DNA of 64,000 bases from Scatosoma sp002474405 (GCA_937892545.1 CALAFO010000017.1:1-64000), one strand, 5' to 3'; positions 25,387-33,583 are shown, counted from the stretch's first letter. Notes: a model not told the origin generated them from the letters alone. Numbers and translations: made by a program.

Positions 25387-25871
25387 ACGTTCGCCTCCGC
25401 GTTTTTATATTCTTCGATAACGGCGGGAACGGCGTTTACCGAAAGCTTCGGGTACACCTTTCCGTTGATGGAAACGGCGGGCGCGATGCCGCACGCGCCG
25501 ATGCAGCGCAGGGCGTCCAGCGTAAACAGCCCGTCTTTCGTGGTTTCGCCGGGTTTGATGCCCAGAATTTCCGAGAATTTATCGATTACCTGCTGCGCCC
25601 CTTTCACGTAGCACGCGGTACCGAGGCAGCAGCCGATGACGTATTTCCCTTTCGGATTCAGCGAGAAGAACGAATAAAACGTTACCACGCCGTAAATTTC
25701 CGCCACGGAAATTCCCGTACGTTCGGAAACCAGTTCCTGCACCTCCAGGGGAATATACCCGTATTCTTTCTGAACGTCGCTTAAAATCATCATAAGCGGC
25801 GTTCTCTCATCGGCGTATCTGTCGCAGATTTCATTGATCTTCGCGGCAGCCGCTTCGCTTAAATGAGCCAT
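25383..25871 (-). CDS. hydC: NuoE-like [2Fe-2S] hydrogenase subunit HydC
   Basis: 162 aa, usual length for the 24-kDa NuoE-type subunit. The thioredoxin-like domain has four cluster cysteines, Cys82, Cys87, Cys123 and Cys127, in CLGTAC and RCIGAC contexts. It is the first gene of the hydCBA operon, with AAGGAGG a few bases before the ATG. It relays electrons between the HydB flavin site and the other subunits. Confidence 0.95.
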   Translation of the reverse strand: MAHLSEAAAAKINEICDRYADERTPLMMILSDVQKEYGYIPLEVQELVSERTGISVAEIYGVVTFYSFFSLNPKGKYVIGCCLGTACYVKGAQQVIDKFSEILGIKPGETTKDGLFTLDALRCIGACGIAPAVSINGKVYPKLSVNAVPAVIEEYKNAEANV

Positions 25872-26049
25872 TTTTTGCCTCCTTACATAAGTAATTATAA
25901 TATGTTTTTATCATAGCCCCGCGATAGCAAACCGCGGAAACAATCATAACTGCGCTACGGGCTTTTTCTCCGTTTTTTCCTCTGCGGAGATATAACCCAC
26001 CATCAATATATGTTTTTCTATATATACATATATAAAAAAGGATATATTT
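25872..26049 (-). promoter_or_regulatory. Long, possibly structured 5' leader of the hyd mRNA
   Basis: From the predicted transcript start (about 26043) to the hydC ATG is about 170 nt. The leader contains CTCCG/CGGAG around an A-rich loop and a larger foldable segment, AGCCC...GGGCT, enclosing CCGCGG/CGCGG (about 25916-25969). I do not recognise a known riboswitch. A 77-aa frame across this region (25831-26064) overlaps hydC and the promoter and is not supported. Confidence 0.4.
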
Positions 26050-26078
26050 ATTATATCCTATCAAAAAGCAACTGTCAA
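26050..26078 (-). promoter_or_regulatory. hydCBA promoter
   Basis: Perfect TTGACA (26078-26073), a 17-bp spacer and perfect TATAAT (26055-26050) on the minus strand, the best consensus promoter in the window. A strong hairpin terminator lies directly upstream, isolating it from read-through. Confidence 0.9.
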
Positions 26079-26090
26079 CAAAAATAACGG

Positions 26091-26128
26091 AAAAAAGCCG
26101 CGGAAAATTTTGTTTTCGCGGTTATTTT
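26091..26128. terminator. Bidirectional hairpin upstream of the hyd promoter
   Basis: CCGCGGAAAA (26098-26107) and TTTTCGCGG (26113-26121) form a stem with T-rich runs on both strands. It is 13 bp from the hyd -35. It acts as a second terminator behind the acetyltransferase gene or as a promoter insulator. Confidence 0.65.
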
Positions 26129-26162
26129 TCTCAAAAATATTCTTGTTTCGGAATTTTATAAA

Positions 26163-26182
26163 CGGTTAGCAAAAGCTAACCG
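26163..26182. repeat. Perfect palindromic hairpin, 8-bp arms
   Basis: CGGTTAGC and GCTAACCG flank an AAAA loop. There is no T run, so it is not a terminator; it could be an operator or an RNA hairpin in the intergenic region. Confidence 0.5.
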
Positions 26183-26203
26183 ATATAACGACGCACCGTA
26201 TAC

Positions 26204-26243
26204 AAAAAAAGCCGCCCCTGCGGAATCTTTCCGCAAAGACGGC
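26204..26243 (-). terminator. Terminator of the GNAT gene
   Basis: On the minus strand an outer GCCG/CGGC stem encloses CGGA/TCCG and is followed by seven Ts (26210-26204). It begins about 15 bp after the stop codon. Confidence 0.85.
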
Positions 26244-26258
26244 AAATCGGTAAAAACG

Positions 26259-26702
26259 TTATTTTTTCAGTTTCATATAAAGCAGCGGATACGGATTTCC
26301 CTGTTCGTCCGTATCGGATTTATCGTAGATTTCAAACCCCATACGCGCATAAAATCCCACGGCTTGCGGGTTCTGTTCGTTTACCGTTACTCTATCGGCG
26401 GAAAATTCTTTCACGGCATATTCCGTAAGCGCTTTTCCTATCCCCTGCCCGCGCCGCTTTGCGGCAACGAAAAGCATTTCGATTTTTCCGTTTTCCACCC
26501 CCAGAAACGCCGCGGGAACGCCTCCGTTTTCCGCAACGATCAGGTGCCGCACGCAAAGCAGCGCCTGCGGAACGTATTCTTTTATTTTTTCCACCTCGTC
26601 GCCGCTCAAAAAAGCATGCGTTGCCCGTACGGAACTCTCCCAGATGTTCAGCAAAGCCCCGCACAATGCGGCGTTTCTCTCTTTTACCTCATAAATATTC
26701 AT
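26259..26702 (-). CDS. GNAT-family N-acetyltransferase
   Basis: 147 aa, a single GNAT domain. The acetyl-CoA-binding motif A reads AKRRGQGIGKALTEYAVKEF, and motif B ends FYARMGFEIYD. N-terminal phrases (WESSVRATHAFLS) resemble the YjaB-like putative acetyltransferases. The acceptor substrate is unknown. A consensus promoter ends only 6 nt before the ATG, so the transcript should be leaderless. A terminator isolates it from the hyd operon. Confidence 0.88.
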   Translation of the reverse strand: MNIYEVKERNAALCGALLNIWESSVRATHAFLSGDEVEKIKEYVPQALLCVRHLIVAENGGVPAAFLGVENGKIEMLFVAAKRRGQGIGKALTEYAVKEFSADRVTVNEQNPQAVGFYARMGFEIYDKSDTDEQGNPYPLLYMKLKK

Positions 26703-26708
26703 ACGGAT

Positions 26709-26737
26709 ATTATAACACGACGGAATTGTTTTTACAA
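26709..26737 (-). promoter_or_regulatory. Leaderless promoter of the GNAT gene
   Basis: TTGTAA (26737-26732), a 17-bp spacer and TATAAT (26714-26709). Only 6 nt separate the -10 from the ATG, so the first transcribed base should be at or next to the A of the start codon. Confidence 0.7.
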
Positions 26738-26739
26738 GC

Positions 26740-28110
26740 TTATTTCAATGTTTTTACGGCGTTGTCCCCGAAATCGGTTCCCGCCGTTTTATCCGGCAGT
26801 TTCCGGGTATATTTCCGCATGAAAATCACCGCATAAACCGCCGTAACCGCCTCCGTAACCGGCATCGCAAACCACACGGCAAACGGGCGCAACAGCGGCA
26901 GCAGCAGTATCAGCGCCCCGCTTACCGCCAACCCGCGGGCAACCGAAACAACCATCGCCGAACGCGGCTGCATAATCGACTGAAAATAATACGTCGAAAA
27001 AATATTCAGCGGCAACAGCAGAAACGAAACGGAATACGTCCGGATAATCGCGGGCGCTATTTTTAAAATCTCTTCCGTCGGACTCATAAACACGCGGATA
27101 TACAAATTCGGGAACGCGCAACTCAGCGCCGTCCAGAAAGCGGCAAACACGGCGACGGTATACAGAGAATATTTCAGCGTTTCGCGGATTCTTCCGCCGT
27201 TTTGCGCGCCGTAATTCGTTGAAATCACGGGCTGCGCCGCCTGTCCCGCGCTGTACGCGCAGCATTGCACGAACGTGCTGATATTGATAATCGGACCATA
27301 CACGGCAAGCTCGTCTGCGCCGAGGTACTTCATAATCTGTCTGTTGAAAAGCACCGTCATAATCCCCATGGCAGCGTCGGTGAAAAATGCGGAAAATCCC
27401 GCCGACGCGATTTCTTTCAGTTTTCGGGAAAACGCTTGCGGCTTTACGAATGACAGCGTGTTTTTTCTTTTGAAAAAATGTATGCAAAGCACGCCGAACG
27501 ATATTACGGCACCGATTGCCGTCGCCAGTCCCGCGCCGGTAATCCCCATATCCAGCCCGAACGTAAAAAACAAATCGCCGAGCACATTGAAAACGCCGCC
27601 GGCAAGCACGCCCGCCGTAGCCAGCGCGGGGTCGTTATCGTTTCTGAGAAACGCCGCCAGCAGCTGATTGAACAAAAATACAGGCAGCACAAATCGGATG
27701 GGGTTCAGATATTCGTGCGCCAGAGTTAAAAGAACTTCGTCGGTTGCGCCGAAAAACGTTAATACCGGACGTTCGAAAAACAGCAACATCAGCCAGGAGA
27801 CAAGCGCCCAAGCCGTGCCGCCCGTTACGGCGACGGTTAAATATTCCTTTCCCGTTTTTTCGTCTCCGCCCCGCCCGCGAAGCGTGCTGAAAATCACGCT
27901 GCCGCCGATGCCCATAAACAAACCGAGGCTGTACACGATGTTCCATACGGGCGCCACCACGGCAAGCGCCGCCGTACCGGAAGGTCCCTGATATTTCCCC
28001 ACCACCGCCATATCCACAATGCCGTAAATACAGCTGATCATCGCGCTGCCGAACGCCGCCGCAAGATACCTGAAATAAATCGTTCTGATTTTTCCTTTCA
28101 ATAAATCCAC
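26740..28110 (-). CDS. MATE-family multidrug/cation exporter
   Basis: 456 aa from the GTG at 28110, which has AAGGAGA 6 bases upstream; the longer frame to 28248 would translate through the promoter and leader hairpins. Twelve hydrophobic segments are visible, beginning FRYLAAAFGSAMISCIYGIV. Two MatE halves are present (for example IGGSVIFSTLRGRGG in the first, and AYSAGQAAQPVISTNYGA in the second). It couples Na+ or H+ entry to export of organic cations. The leader upstream looks like a guanidine-IV riboswitch, so a guanidinium-type substrate is plausible. Confidence 0.92.
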   Translation of the reverse strand: MDLLKGKIRTIYFRYLAAAFGSAMISCIYGIVDMAVVGKYQGPSGTAALAVVAPVWNIVYSLGLFMGIGGSVIFSTLRGRGGDEKTGKEYLTVAVTGGTAWALVSWLMLLFFERPVLTFFGATDEVLLTLAHEYLNPIRFVLPVFLFNQLLAAFLRNDNDPALATAGVLAGGVFNVLGDLFFTFGLDMGITGAGLATAIGAVISFGVLCIHFFKRKNTLSFVKPQAFSRKLKEIASAGFSAFFTDAAMGIMTVLFNRQIMKYLGADELAVYGPIINISTFVQCCAYSAGQAAQPVISTNYGAQNGGRIRETLKYSLYTVAVFAAFWTALSCAFPNLYIRVFMSPTEEILKIAPAIIRTYSVSFLLLPLNIFSTYYFQSIMQPRSAMVVSVARGLAVSGALILLLPLLRPFAVWFAMPVTEAVTAVYAVIFMRKYTRKLPDKTAGTDFGDNAVKTLK

Positions 28111-28119
28111 CGTATTTCT

Positions 28120-28213
28120 CCTTACAAAAAAATAAACCGGACAGGGATCGGACGTTTCAGTCCGCACCTTGTCCGGCAGTCGTTTCTTTTGAACAACCCG
28201 CCCTCCGATGAGC
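28120..28213 (-). ncRNA. Probable guanidine-IV (mepA-type) riboswitch before the MATE gene
   Basis: The 90-nt leader between the promoter and the GTG has a first element with GGAGGGCGGGTTG, then CCGGACA (28176-28170) pairing with TGTCCGG (28143-28137) around an inner CGGAC/GTCCG hairpin. A T-rich run follows (TTTATTTTTTT) directly before the ribosome site. A terminator inside the leader of a MATE gene matches what I recall of the mepA/guanidine-IV class, which turns on exporters when guanidine binds. The consensus match is from memory; a plain attenuator is the alternative. Confidence 0.6.
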
Positions 28214-28219
28214 TTTTTT

Positions 28220-28248
28220 ATTCTAACATCTTTCTTCTGTTCCGTCAA
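28220..28248 (-). promoter_or_regulatory. Promoter of the riboswitch-MATE unit
   Basis: TTGACG (28248-28243), a 17-bp spacer and TAGAAT (28225-28220), placing the transcript start just before the first leader helix. Confidence 0.75.
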
Positions 28249-28266
28249 GCGATTTTGCTGCGAAAA

Positions 28267-28839
28267 TCAAATTTTTCGCCGCGTTTCCGGGCAAAGTCCC
28301 GCCGCCGTTTCCTCCGCCTCCGCGTACAGAAGAATGTCCGATTTTTCCTCCTGCGGCGTATGCCGGTATACGTTCGTATCCAGCCCGCCGATATAAAATC
28401 CGTTCTTCATATAAAATAAAAACGCTCCGGGATTGTTATCCTGACACTGCGTATATATGCCGGCGTAACCTCGTTTTTTCGCCTCTTCTTTCGCCTTTTC
28501 GATCAGCTTGCTTCCAACGCCCGCCCCGCGGCAAGCCGAACTCACTTTCAGATCGAGCAGATACATATACCGGAAAAATCCCGGCTGTAACACCGCCAGC
28601 CCTATGCACTTTTCCCCGTTGTACGCGCCGAGAAAAACGCTGTTCTCCATTGCTTCCGTATCGTAATTCTCGTCGGGAAACTTCATTGTTTTCACGTTTT
28701 CGGGCGCAAAACGCACCACGGAATACTCCCACCGCCCGTTTTCGTAACGTACGTTCACTTTTCCGGATAATTCGAACGGCTCGTTCGCGATATTTGCGTC
28801 CGCTTTGTTGCATGCGGTTATTTCTTTTATTTCCGTCAT
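28267..28839 (-). CDS. GNAT acetyltransferase, streptothricin-acetyltransferase-like
   Basis: 190 aa. The layout resembles streptothricin N-acetyltransferases (Sat/SatA): EPFELSGKVNVRYENGRWEY near the start, motif A SSACRGAGVGSKLIEKAKEE, then TQCQDNNPGAFLFYMKNGFY followed by IGGLDTNVYR. These enzymes acetylate the beta-lysine moiety of streptothricin. General GNATs share parts of the pattern, so resistance is a possibility and not established. No terminator separates it from the MATE promoter, which starts about 20 bp downstream. Confidence 0.75.
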   Translation of the reverse strand: MTEIKEITACNKADANIANEPFELSGKVNVRYENGRWEYSVVRFAPENVKTMKFPDENYDTEAMENSVFLGAYNGEKCIGLAVLQPGFFRYMYLLDLKVSSACRGAGVGSKLIEKAKEEAKKRGYAGIYTQCQDNNPGAFLFYMKNGFYIGGLDTNVYRHTPQEEKSDILLYAEAEETAAGLCPETRRKI

Positions 28840-28893
28840 CGTTCTTCCTTTTTGCCGTTGCTCCCGGCGTTCGGATAAATGTTTCTTTGCGCC

Positions 28894-29937
28894 TTATGCC
28901 GCCGGCATATTTTCTACGGTATACGTTCCGTCGGGCTTCAGCGTTATTGTAACGGTGCCGTCGTAATCCGTTCTGTGTACGTTTACGCCGTTCCGTTCGA
29001 AACGGCTGAGTACTTCCGTAGACGGATGCGAATACGCATTGTTTTTCCCCACCGAAATCACGGCGTCCCGCACCGAAAGCGCACGGATAAATTCCTCGCA
29101 CGAAGAGCCCGCCGAACCGTGATGCGCCGCCTTTAAAATTTCCACGCCGCCAAGCGTAATTTCTTTTCCGTCGCACGCAATCAGCCCCGCTTCCGCCTCG
29201 CGCAGAATCGCCCGCTCCTTTTCCGCCGTAATATCGCCGCAAAACAGCACGGTAGAGCCGAAATAATCCAGATAAATCACCGCCGAAGTATCGTTTACGG
29301 CGCCGTCGTCGGCGCTGTTTCCGTTGGCTTCCGCATATTCGTTTCCAGGCGTATCTTTGCTTAAAGGAGAAATAAAGCACAAATCGTACGGCAATCCGGA
29401 ATCGTGCGAGGAAAGCGAAATGCCGCGGCGCGAAAACGTCGTCTTGATTTCTTCCTTTTTCGCCGCAAGCAGAAATTCGTCGAACGCCGCTCCGCCGTCG
29501 TACGTTACGTAAGGCATAAAAATTTCGCCCGCGCCTTTCACGGAAACCATTTCCGCCAGTCCGCCCGTATGGTCGCCGTCCGTATGCGTGGCAACCAGAT
29601 AATCGGGCTTTTTAACGCCCAGAGCGTTTAAATAGCGCAGAATATACGCCGTATGCCCGTTTGCGCCGTCGCCGCCGTCTATCACCATCGTTTTTCCGTC
29701 GGGAAGTTCGATCACCGAACAATCGCCCTGCCCCACGGAAAGAAAATGCACGCGGCAATCCCCTGCGGCAAGCTTTGCAATTTTCGGCTTCTTCACATAA
29801 TATTTCCAGGTTGCGGGCGGCACGAAAAACGAGAACACCGTCAGCCCGCACAAAACAACCGCACCGACGCATGCTTCGATTTTTCTGCGTTTTTTCCTTT
29901 TCCGATTTCTCTCTTCCCGTTGCGCTTCGTAATTCAT
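28894..29937 (-). CDS. ComEC/Rec2-like metallo-beta-lactamase-fold hydrolase, membrane-anchored
   Basis: 347 aa from the ATG at 29937; upstream starts would overlap the alarmone synthetase gene. A basic N-terminus precedes a single membrane helix (about residues 21-45), so the hydrolase domain is outside the membrane face. The MBL signature is HTDGDHTGGL, and VHFLSVGQGDCSVIELPDG is typical of the free-standing ComEC C-terminal domain. The family binds metal and cleaves phosphodiesters, possibly DNA; the natural role of stand-alone members is not settled. It sits 29 bp after relQ. Confidence 0.85.
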   Translation of the reverse strand: MNYEAQREERNRKRKKRRKIEACVGAVVLCGLTVFSFFVPPATWKYYVKKPKIAKLAAGDCRVHFLSVGQGDCSVIELPDGKTMVIDGGDGANGHTAYILRYLNALGVKKPDYLVATHTDGDHTGGLAEMVSVKGAGEIFMPYVTYDGGAAFDEFLLAAKKEEIKTTFSRRGISLSSHDSGLPYDLCFISPLSKDTPGNEYAEANGNSADDGAVNDTSAVIYLDYFGSTVLFCGDITAEKERAILREAEAGLIACDGKEITLGGVEILKAAHHGSAGSSCEEFIRALSVRDAVISVGKNNAYSHPSTEVLSRFERNGVNVHRTDYDGTVTITLKPDGTYTVENMPAA

Positions 29938-29966
29938 CTTCCGTATCTTATCCGTTTCTTTTCCGC

Positions 29967-30677
29967 TTATTTTACGGAATTTTCTTCCACGTTTTTCTCT
30001 TGTTGCGGCGCGTTCAGCGCGCGTATATCTCCGCAGATTTTCTGCATCCGCTCTTCCACGCCGAACAAATCGTCCGCGCACGCTTTCAGCTCGGTAAACG
30101 CCGATTTTTTCAGCTCCGCCCCCGCTTTGTACGAAACTTCGTGTTCGAGGCTCGCCCACATGTTCATCGAAATCGTTCTCAGCTGTATTTCCACGGGCAC
30201 CGAAGTCGCCACAAACGAAAGCGCCACCGGCACTTCCACAATCAGATGCAGACTTCTGTATCCGTTCGGCTTCGGATTTTTGATATAATCCTTCTGCCGC
30301 AGTAACCGTACGTCGTGCTGATTGAGAAACACCCGCGCGATTTTATAAATATCCTCGATGTATCCGCACACCACGCGCACGCCCGCAATGTCCGTCAGCT
30401 GTCTCAGATTTTCCGGCGCCTGTTTATACCCCCGCCGCTTCAGTTTTTCATAGCAGCTTTCCGCCGTTTTCAGGCGGCTTTCGATATGGTGAATCGGATC
30501 GTGCCCGTGCGTCATCGAAAATTCGTCGTCCAGAATTTCGAAGCGGGAACACGCCGTTTTCAGCGCGCCCGAATACAGCGGCTTTACGCGCGCGTATTCC
30601 TTTAAAAATTCTTCCGTCGGCTGATTCTTTTTGCCGCTTCCCGCCAAAAACAACTGCTGATTTTCCGTAACTTCCAC
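29967..30677 (-). CDS. relQ: Small alarmone synthetase (RelQ/YjbM-like)
   Basis: 236 aa with only the RelA/SpoT synthetase domain, no HD hydrolase, TGS or ACT part. Characteristic phrases are LTDIAGVRVVCGYIEDIYKI, PKPNGYRSLHLIVEVPV and VEIQLRTISMNMWASLEHE. It transfers pyrophosphate from ATP to GDP or GTP to make (p)ppGpp. Length and architecture match RelQ rather than RelP by my reading, but the two are similar. The C-terminal helix region would be used for oligomer formation. Confidence 0.88.
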   Translation of the reverse strand: MEVTENQQLFLAGSGKKNQPTEEFLKEYARVKPLYSGALKTACSRFEILDDEFSMTHGHDPIHHIESRLKTAESCYEKLKRRGYKQAPENLRQLTDIAGVRVVCGYIEDIYKIARVFLNQHDVRLLRQKDYIKNPKPNGYRSLHLIVEVPVALSFVATSVPVEIQLRTISMNMWASLEHEVSYKAGAELKKSAFTELKACADDLFGVEERMQKICGDIRALNAPQQEKNVEENSVK

Positions 30678-30716
30678 GATAGTTCCCCTTTCATTCAGAT
30701 TTTTCTTTGCGGGCGT

Positions 30717-31838
30717 TTATGCTTTCAACTCTTCAAGCCGCTCTTTCAACGGCTCCGCAAGCAATCTTTCGCTTGCCGCCGCGCCTTTGAATCTTTCTTT
30801 TTCCGCACACTTTCCGGCAGCCGACAACGCCTTTTCCGCCGCAGGCAAATCGTCCCGCATTACATAATATGCCGCGGCTGCACGGTTTTCCGCACACGTT
30901 GAGCGCGACTCCCCGGATTTTCCGCTTTTCCCCGCGTTTTCTGCGCCGTCCGAAAGCGCCGCAAAGCATTTTTCCGCCTGCGTTTCGTCGCTTAACAGCG
31001 CGTTTAAATAAGTCAGTTCGCAAAGCGCCGCGCGCTGTTCTTCGCCCGTCAGATACGGAGATAACAACGCGATGCGATTGATATGTTTCGCCGCCGTTTC
31101 GTAATCCCGCCGTTCCGCCGCCGCATAGTACGCATAAAATTCGTTCATGGCAAACAGCGGCTCGTCCTCGGCGATCACGGGCAGATTTTCAAGATATTTT
31201 TTATCGATTGCGGAATACGGTTTGCCGCTTGCCAGTTCGCCCTGCGCGTTCATCGCCGCAATCAGTCTGACGCCGTACGGCTTGTCCTTCAGAATATCGC
31301 ATAAAACGCGCATATCCGTTTTTCCGCCCGCATATTCAAACGGCGGTAAATTCAGCAAAAACAGATACGCCGCATACGGCAACGCGCCGAACAGGACGTA
31401 CGCCCCGGCGTATGCTCTGAACACCGCCGCCACTACGATTATCGTAAGCAAAAACGCCCCGCCGAACAACAATCCGCCCGCCGCATACGCCGCCGCGCGC
31501 TTTTTCATATCCGCAAACGCCTGTTCCGGCACCGCCTGCGTCTGTTCCGCGGCAAACGGAGAACAGAACGAAATTTTCTTCCTGCCGTCCGCATCATCGT
31601 ATTTCAGAAAACAGATTTTCCAGGATACTACAAAAAAGCCTTTGGAGCGCGCAAAAACAATATGCCCCGCCTCGTGATAAAACGGAGCGAAAAACAGAGA
31701 AAGCACGCCGCCCGCAAGGCAGCACCAAAGCCCGGACGAACCGAACCCCGTATACGCAAAAAATGCCGCGACGGCAAACCCCGCCGCGCACAAAAGCGCA
31801 AGCGTTATCGCATATACGTTCACTAAAACCCGCTTCAC
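30717..31838 (-). CDS. Membrane HExxH (M50-like) protein with TPR-like C-terminus
   Basis: 373 aa. Two N-terminal membrane helices lead into FYHEAGHIVFARSKGFF, an HExxH zinc site at a helix end as in site-2-protease-type M50 peptidases. Two more membrane segments follow (AAGGLLFGGAFLLTIIVVA and AYVLFGALPYAAYLFLLNL). NLPPFEYAGGKTDMRVL is reminiscent of the second M50 motif (NxxPxxxxDG), with the aspartate shifted. The cytosolic last 180 residues are alanine-rich helices of TPR type. The substrate is unknown. Confidence 0.6.
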   Translation of the reverse strand: MKRVLVNVYAITLALLCAAGFAVAAFFAYTGFGSSGLWCCLAGGVLSLFFAPFYHEAGHIVFARSKGFFVVSWKICFLKYDDADGRKKISFCSPFAAEQTQAVPEQAFADMKKRAAAYAAGGLLFGGAFLLTIIVVAAVFRAYAGAYVLFGALPYAAYLFLLNLPPFEYAGGKTDMRVLCDILKDKPYGVRLIAAMNAQGELASGKPYSAIDKKYLENLPVIAEDEPLFAMNEFYAYYAAAERRDYETAAKHINRIALLSPYLTGEEQRAALCELTYLNALLSDETQAEKCFAALSDGAENAGKSGKSGESRSTCAENRAAAAYYVMRDDLPAAEKALSAAGKCAEKERFKGAAASERLLAEPLKERLEELKA

Positions 31839-31892
31839 CGTCTTTCTCCTTATCTCTTATTTTTCTTTCCGCGCCGCCTTACGGCAAAGAAA

Positions 31893-32789
31893 TTATAAAA
31901 TTCCTTTCAGCCGCGCGTACCCTTCCAGATTGTCCTCGTCGCTTACGGTAATTTCCGGCAAACCGAGCGATTCCGTAATCATATACAGCCATGCCGCGCC
32001 CCCGCCGATGACGTCCGCACGCTTTTCCGGCATGCAGGGCAGCTTTGCGATTTCTCTCACGGGCAACGTTAAAAATGCTTTCGCGTAATTCCGCAAATCG
32101 CTTTGTTCAAGAACAACGCCCGTAACTTTCTGCCCGTCGTACGATTTCAGCCCCGCTTTTCTCGCGCCCAGCGCGGTGGCGGTGCCGCCGATGGCAACCG
32201 TCCTGCCCCCCGCTTGATTTATAACCGTTTTCGCGCCATTGAAACCGCTTACGTATTTTTCACACAGTTTTTTTATCTCCGCCACGTCCCGTCCGCACAA
32301 ATCCCTGATACGAACCACGCCTACGGGAACGCTTTTTTTATACGCCGTTTTTCCGCCGACGCGCACCGCGATTTCCGTACTTGCTCCGCCGACGTCTATC
32401 GTGGCTCCGTCCGCCCCTTTCAGAGCTCCGTCCATCCCCAGCGCCGCTTCCGTTTCCCCGTCGATCACGTCGGGCAGAACCCCGCACGAATTTTTCACGA
32501 GTTCCAGAAACTCCCCGCGGTTTTCCGCTTCGCGTACCGCCGCCGTGGCATAGGCGAAAATCTGTTCCGCGCCCTCGGCTTTCGCTCTTGCGACGAACGC
32601 GGAAATCGCCTCCGCCGTGCGGCGCATCGCCTCGTCTTTCAGCCGCGGCGAAAACGCCACCCCCTCGCCGAGGCGCGTTGTTTCAAGCGTTTTATATAAA
32701 ACTTTTCCGCCCGCCGTAAACATCAGGCGAACGGAATTTGAACCCACGTCGATCACCGCGCTTTTTCCGCGGAATATTTCGTTATTCAT
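31893..32789 (-). CDS. Ppx/GppA-family phosphatase
   Basis: 298 aa, a minimal two-domain actin-like ASKHA fold without the C-terminal HD extension. AVIDVGSNSVRLM is the phosphate-1 motif, TIDVGGASTEIAV the phosphate-2 motif, and VAIGGTATALGA the third. The family removes terminal phosphate from polyphosphate or pppGpp. A small alarmone synthetase nearby makes pppGpp turnover a reasonable idea, but the two activities cannot be told apart from sequence. Confidence 0.88.
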   Translation of the reverse strand: MNNEIFRGKSAVIDVGSNSVRLMFTAGGKVLYKTLETTRLGEGVAFSPRLKDEAMRRTAEAISAFVARAKAEGAEQIFAYATAAVREAENRGEFLELVKNSCGVLPDVIDGETEAALGMDGALKGADGATIDVGGASTEIAVRVGGKTAYKKSVPVGVVRIRDLCGRDVAEIKKLCEKYVSGFNGAKTVINQAGGRTVAIGGTATALGARKAGLKSYDGQKVTGVVLEQSDLRNYAKAFLTLPVREIAKLPCMPEKRADVIGGGAAWLYMITESLGLPEITVSDEDNLEGYARLKGIL

Positions 32790-32850
32790 CTGTTTTCCTC
32801 TCCCCGCGGCAACGGATTTTTCCTGCCGCCGTGCCCCGGATACCGTAAAA

Positions 32851-33108
32851 TCAACTTCCCTTTTTGTACCCGTTGGCGTAAAGCAAATGCTCTTTCCCTA
32901 TCAGAGAAAGATAATAATCCAAGTCGTTTTCCTGGCGGTCGATCGTCTCCTGCAAGCGCGCGATTTCTTCTTCCGCTTTCGCGATACGCTTGTTATGCAC
33001 GGAAATCGATACCACCTGATAAATAAGCACGGCAATCAGCACCACAACAAGCAGCGTTGCGGCAACAACCGATGCGATCACCGTTCTTTTCATCTTTTCC
33101 TGCGTCAT
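32851..33108 (-). CDS. divIC: DivIC/FtsB-like septum protein
   Basis: 85 aa: a short basic N-terminus, one membrane helix (about residues 9-30) and an extracytoplasmic coiled coil (IAKAEEEIARLQETIDRQEN) ending with a YLSLIGKEH stretch. This is the DivIC/FtsL layout of the divisome. Position supports DivIC: yabP, yabQ and divIC are consecutive in Bacillus subtilis and are in the same order here. The start overlaps the yabQ stop by 4 bp. Confidence 0.75.
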   Translation of the reverse strand: MTQEKMKRTVIASVVAATLLVVVLIAVLIYQVVSISVHNKRIAKAEEEIARLQETIDRQENDLDYYLSLIGKEHLLYANGYKKGS

Positions 33109-33566
33109 AAGCCAACCTTTTTCCTTGCCGCACGAATGTTTTTTCCGCGCGTGCGTTTTGATTTTTCTTCGGATTTTTTTCTCCGCGCCGATTTTCTTTT
33201 TTGTTTTTTTTGTGAAAATTTCGCGGCTGCAGCACGAAAAAGAGGCTCAAACAGCCTTTTTTGTGCCTTTACACATGTATTATAGCACATTTTTCCGAAA
33301 AATGCAACCGCTGAACGCATACTTTTCAAATATATTATAAATCCCGCCGTCATCGCGAAATATGCGTACAACCGAAAATCGGGCAGACGACAGAACGTGG
33401 CGATCAGCACATACAAAACCGCCGCCAGAAGAAAGAAAAGCACGTCCGCAACAAACGCGGAAATTTTCGAAAACCGCAGCGGCGACAAAACATCGTAAAT
33501 TAATCCCGCCGCCGCGCCCGCCGCCGCAAGGCACAGAAACGCGGGCAACTGCGCCGCCGAATCCAT
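33105..33566 (-). CDS. yabQ: Spore cortex protein YabQ-like
   Basis: 153 aa. Three membrane helices in the first 85 residues (AGLIYDVLSPLRF lies in the conserved first loop), then a very basic tail with runs of Lys and Arg (KKQKRKSARRKK). YabQ is needed for cortex formation in B. subtilis. The long basic tail is an oddity that may contact membrane or nucleic acid. Neighbours yabP and divIC-like support the call. Confidence 0.8.
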   Translation of the reverse strand: MDSAAQLPAFLCLAAAGAAAGLIYDVLSPLRFSKISAFVADVLFFLLAAVLYVLIATFCRLPDFRLYAYFAMTAGFIIYLKSMRSAVAFFGKMCYNTCVKAQKRLFEPLFRAAAAKFSQKKQKRKSARRKKSEEKSKRTRGKNIRAARKKVGL

Positions 33567-33583
33567 AACGCTTTCCTCCGCCG

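Noticed and set aside
25831..26064. 77-aa frame before hydC
   Set aside because: Overlaps the hydC start, the leader and the -10 element of the hyd promoter.
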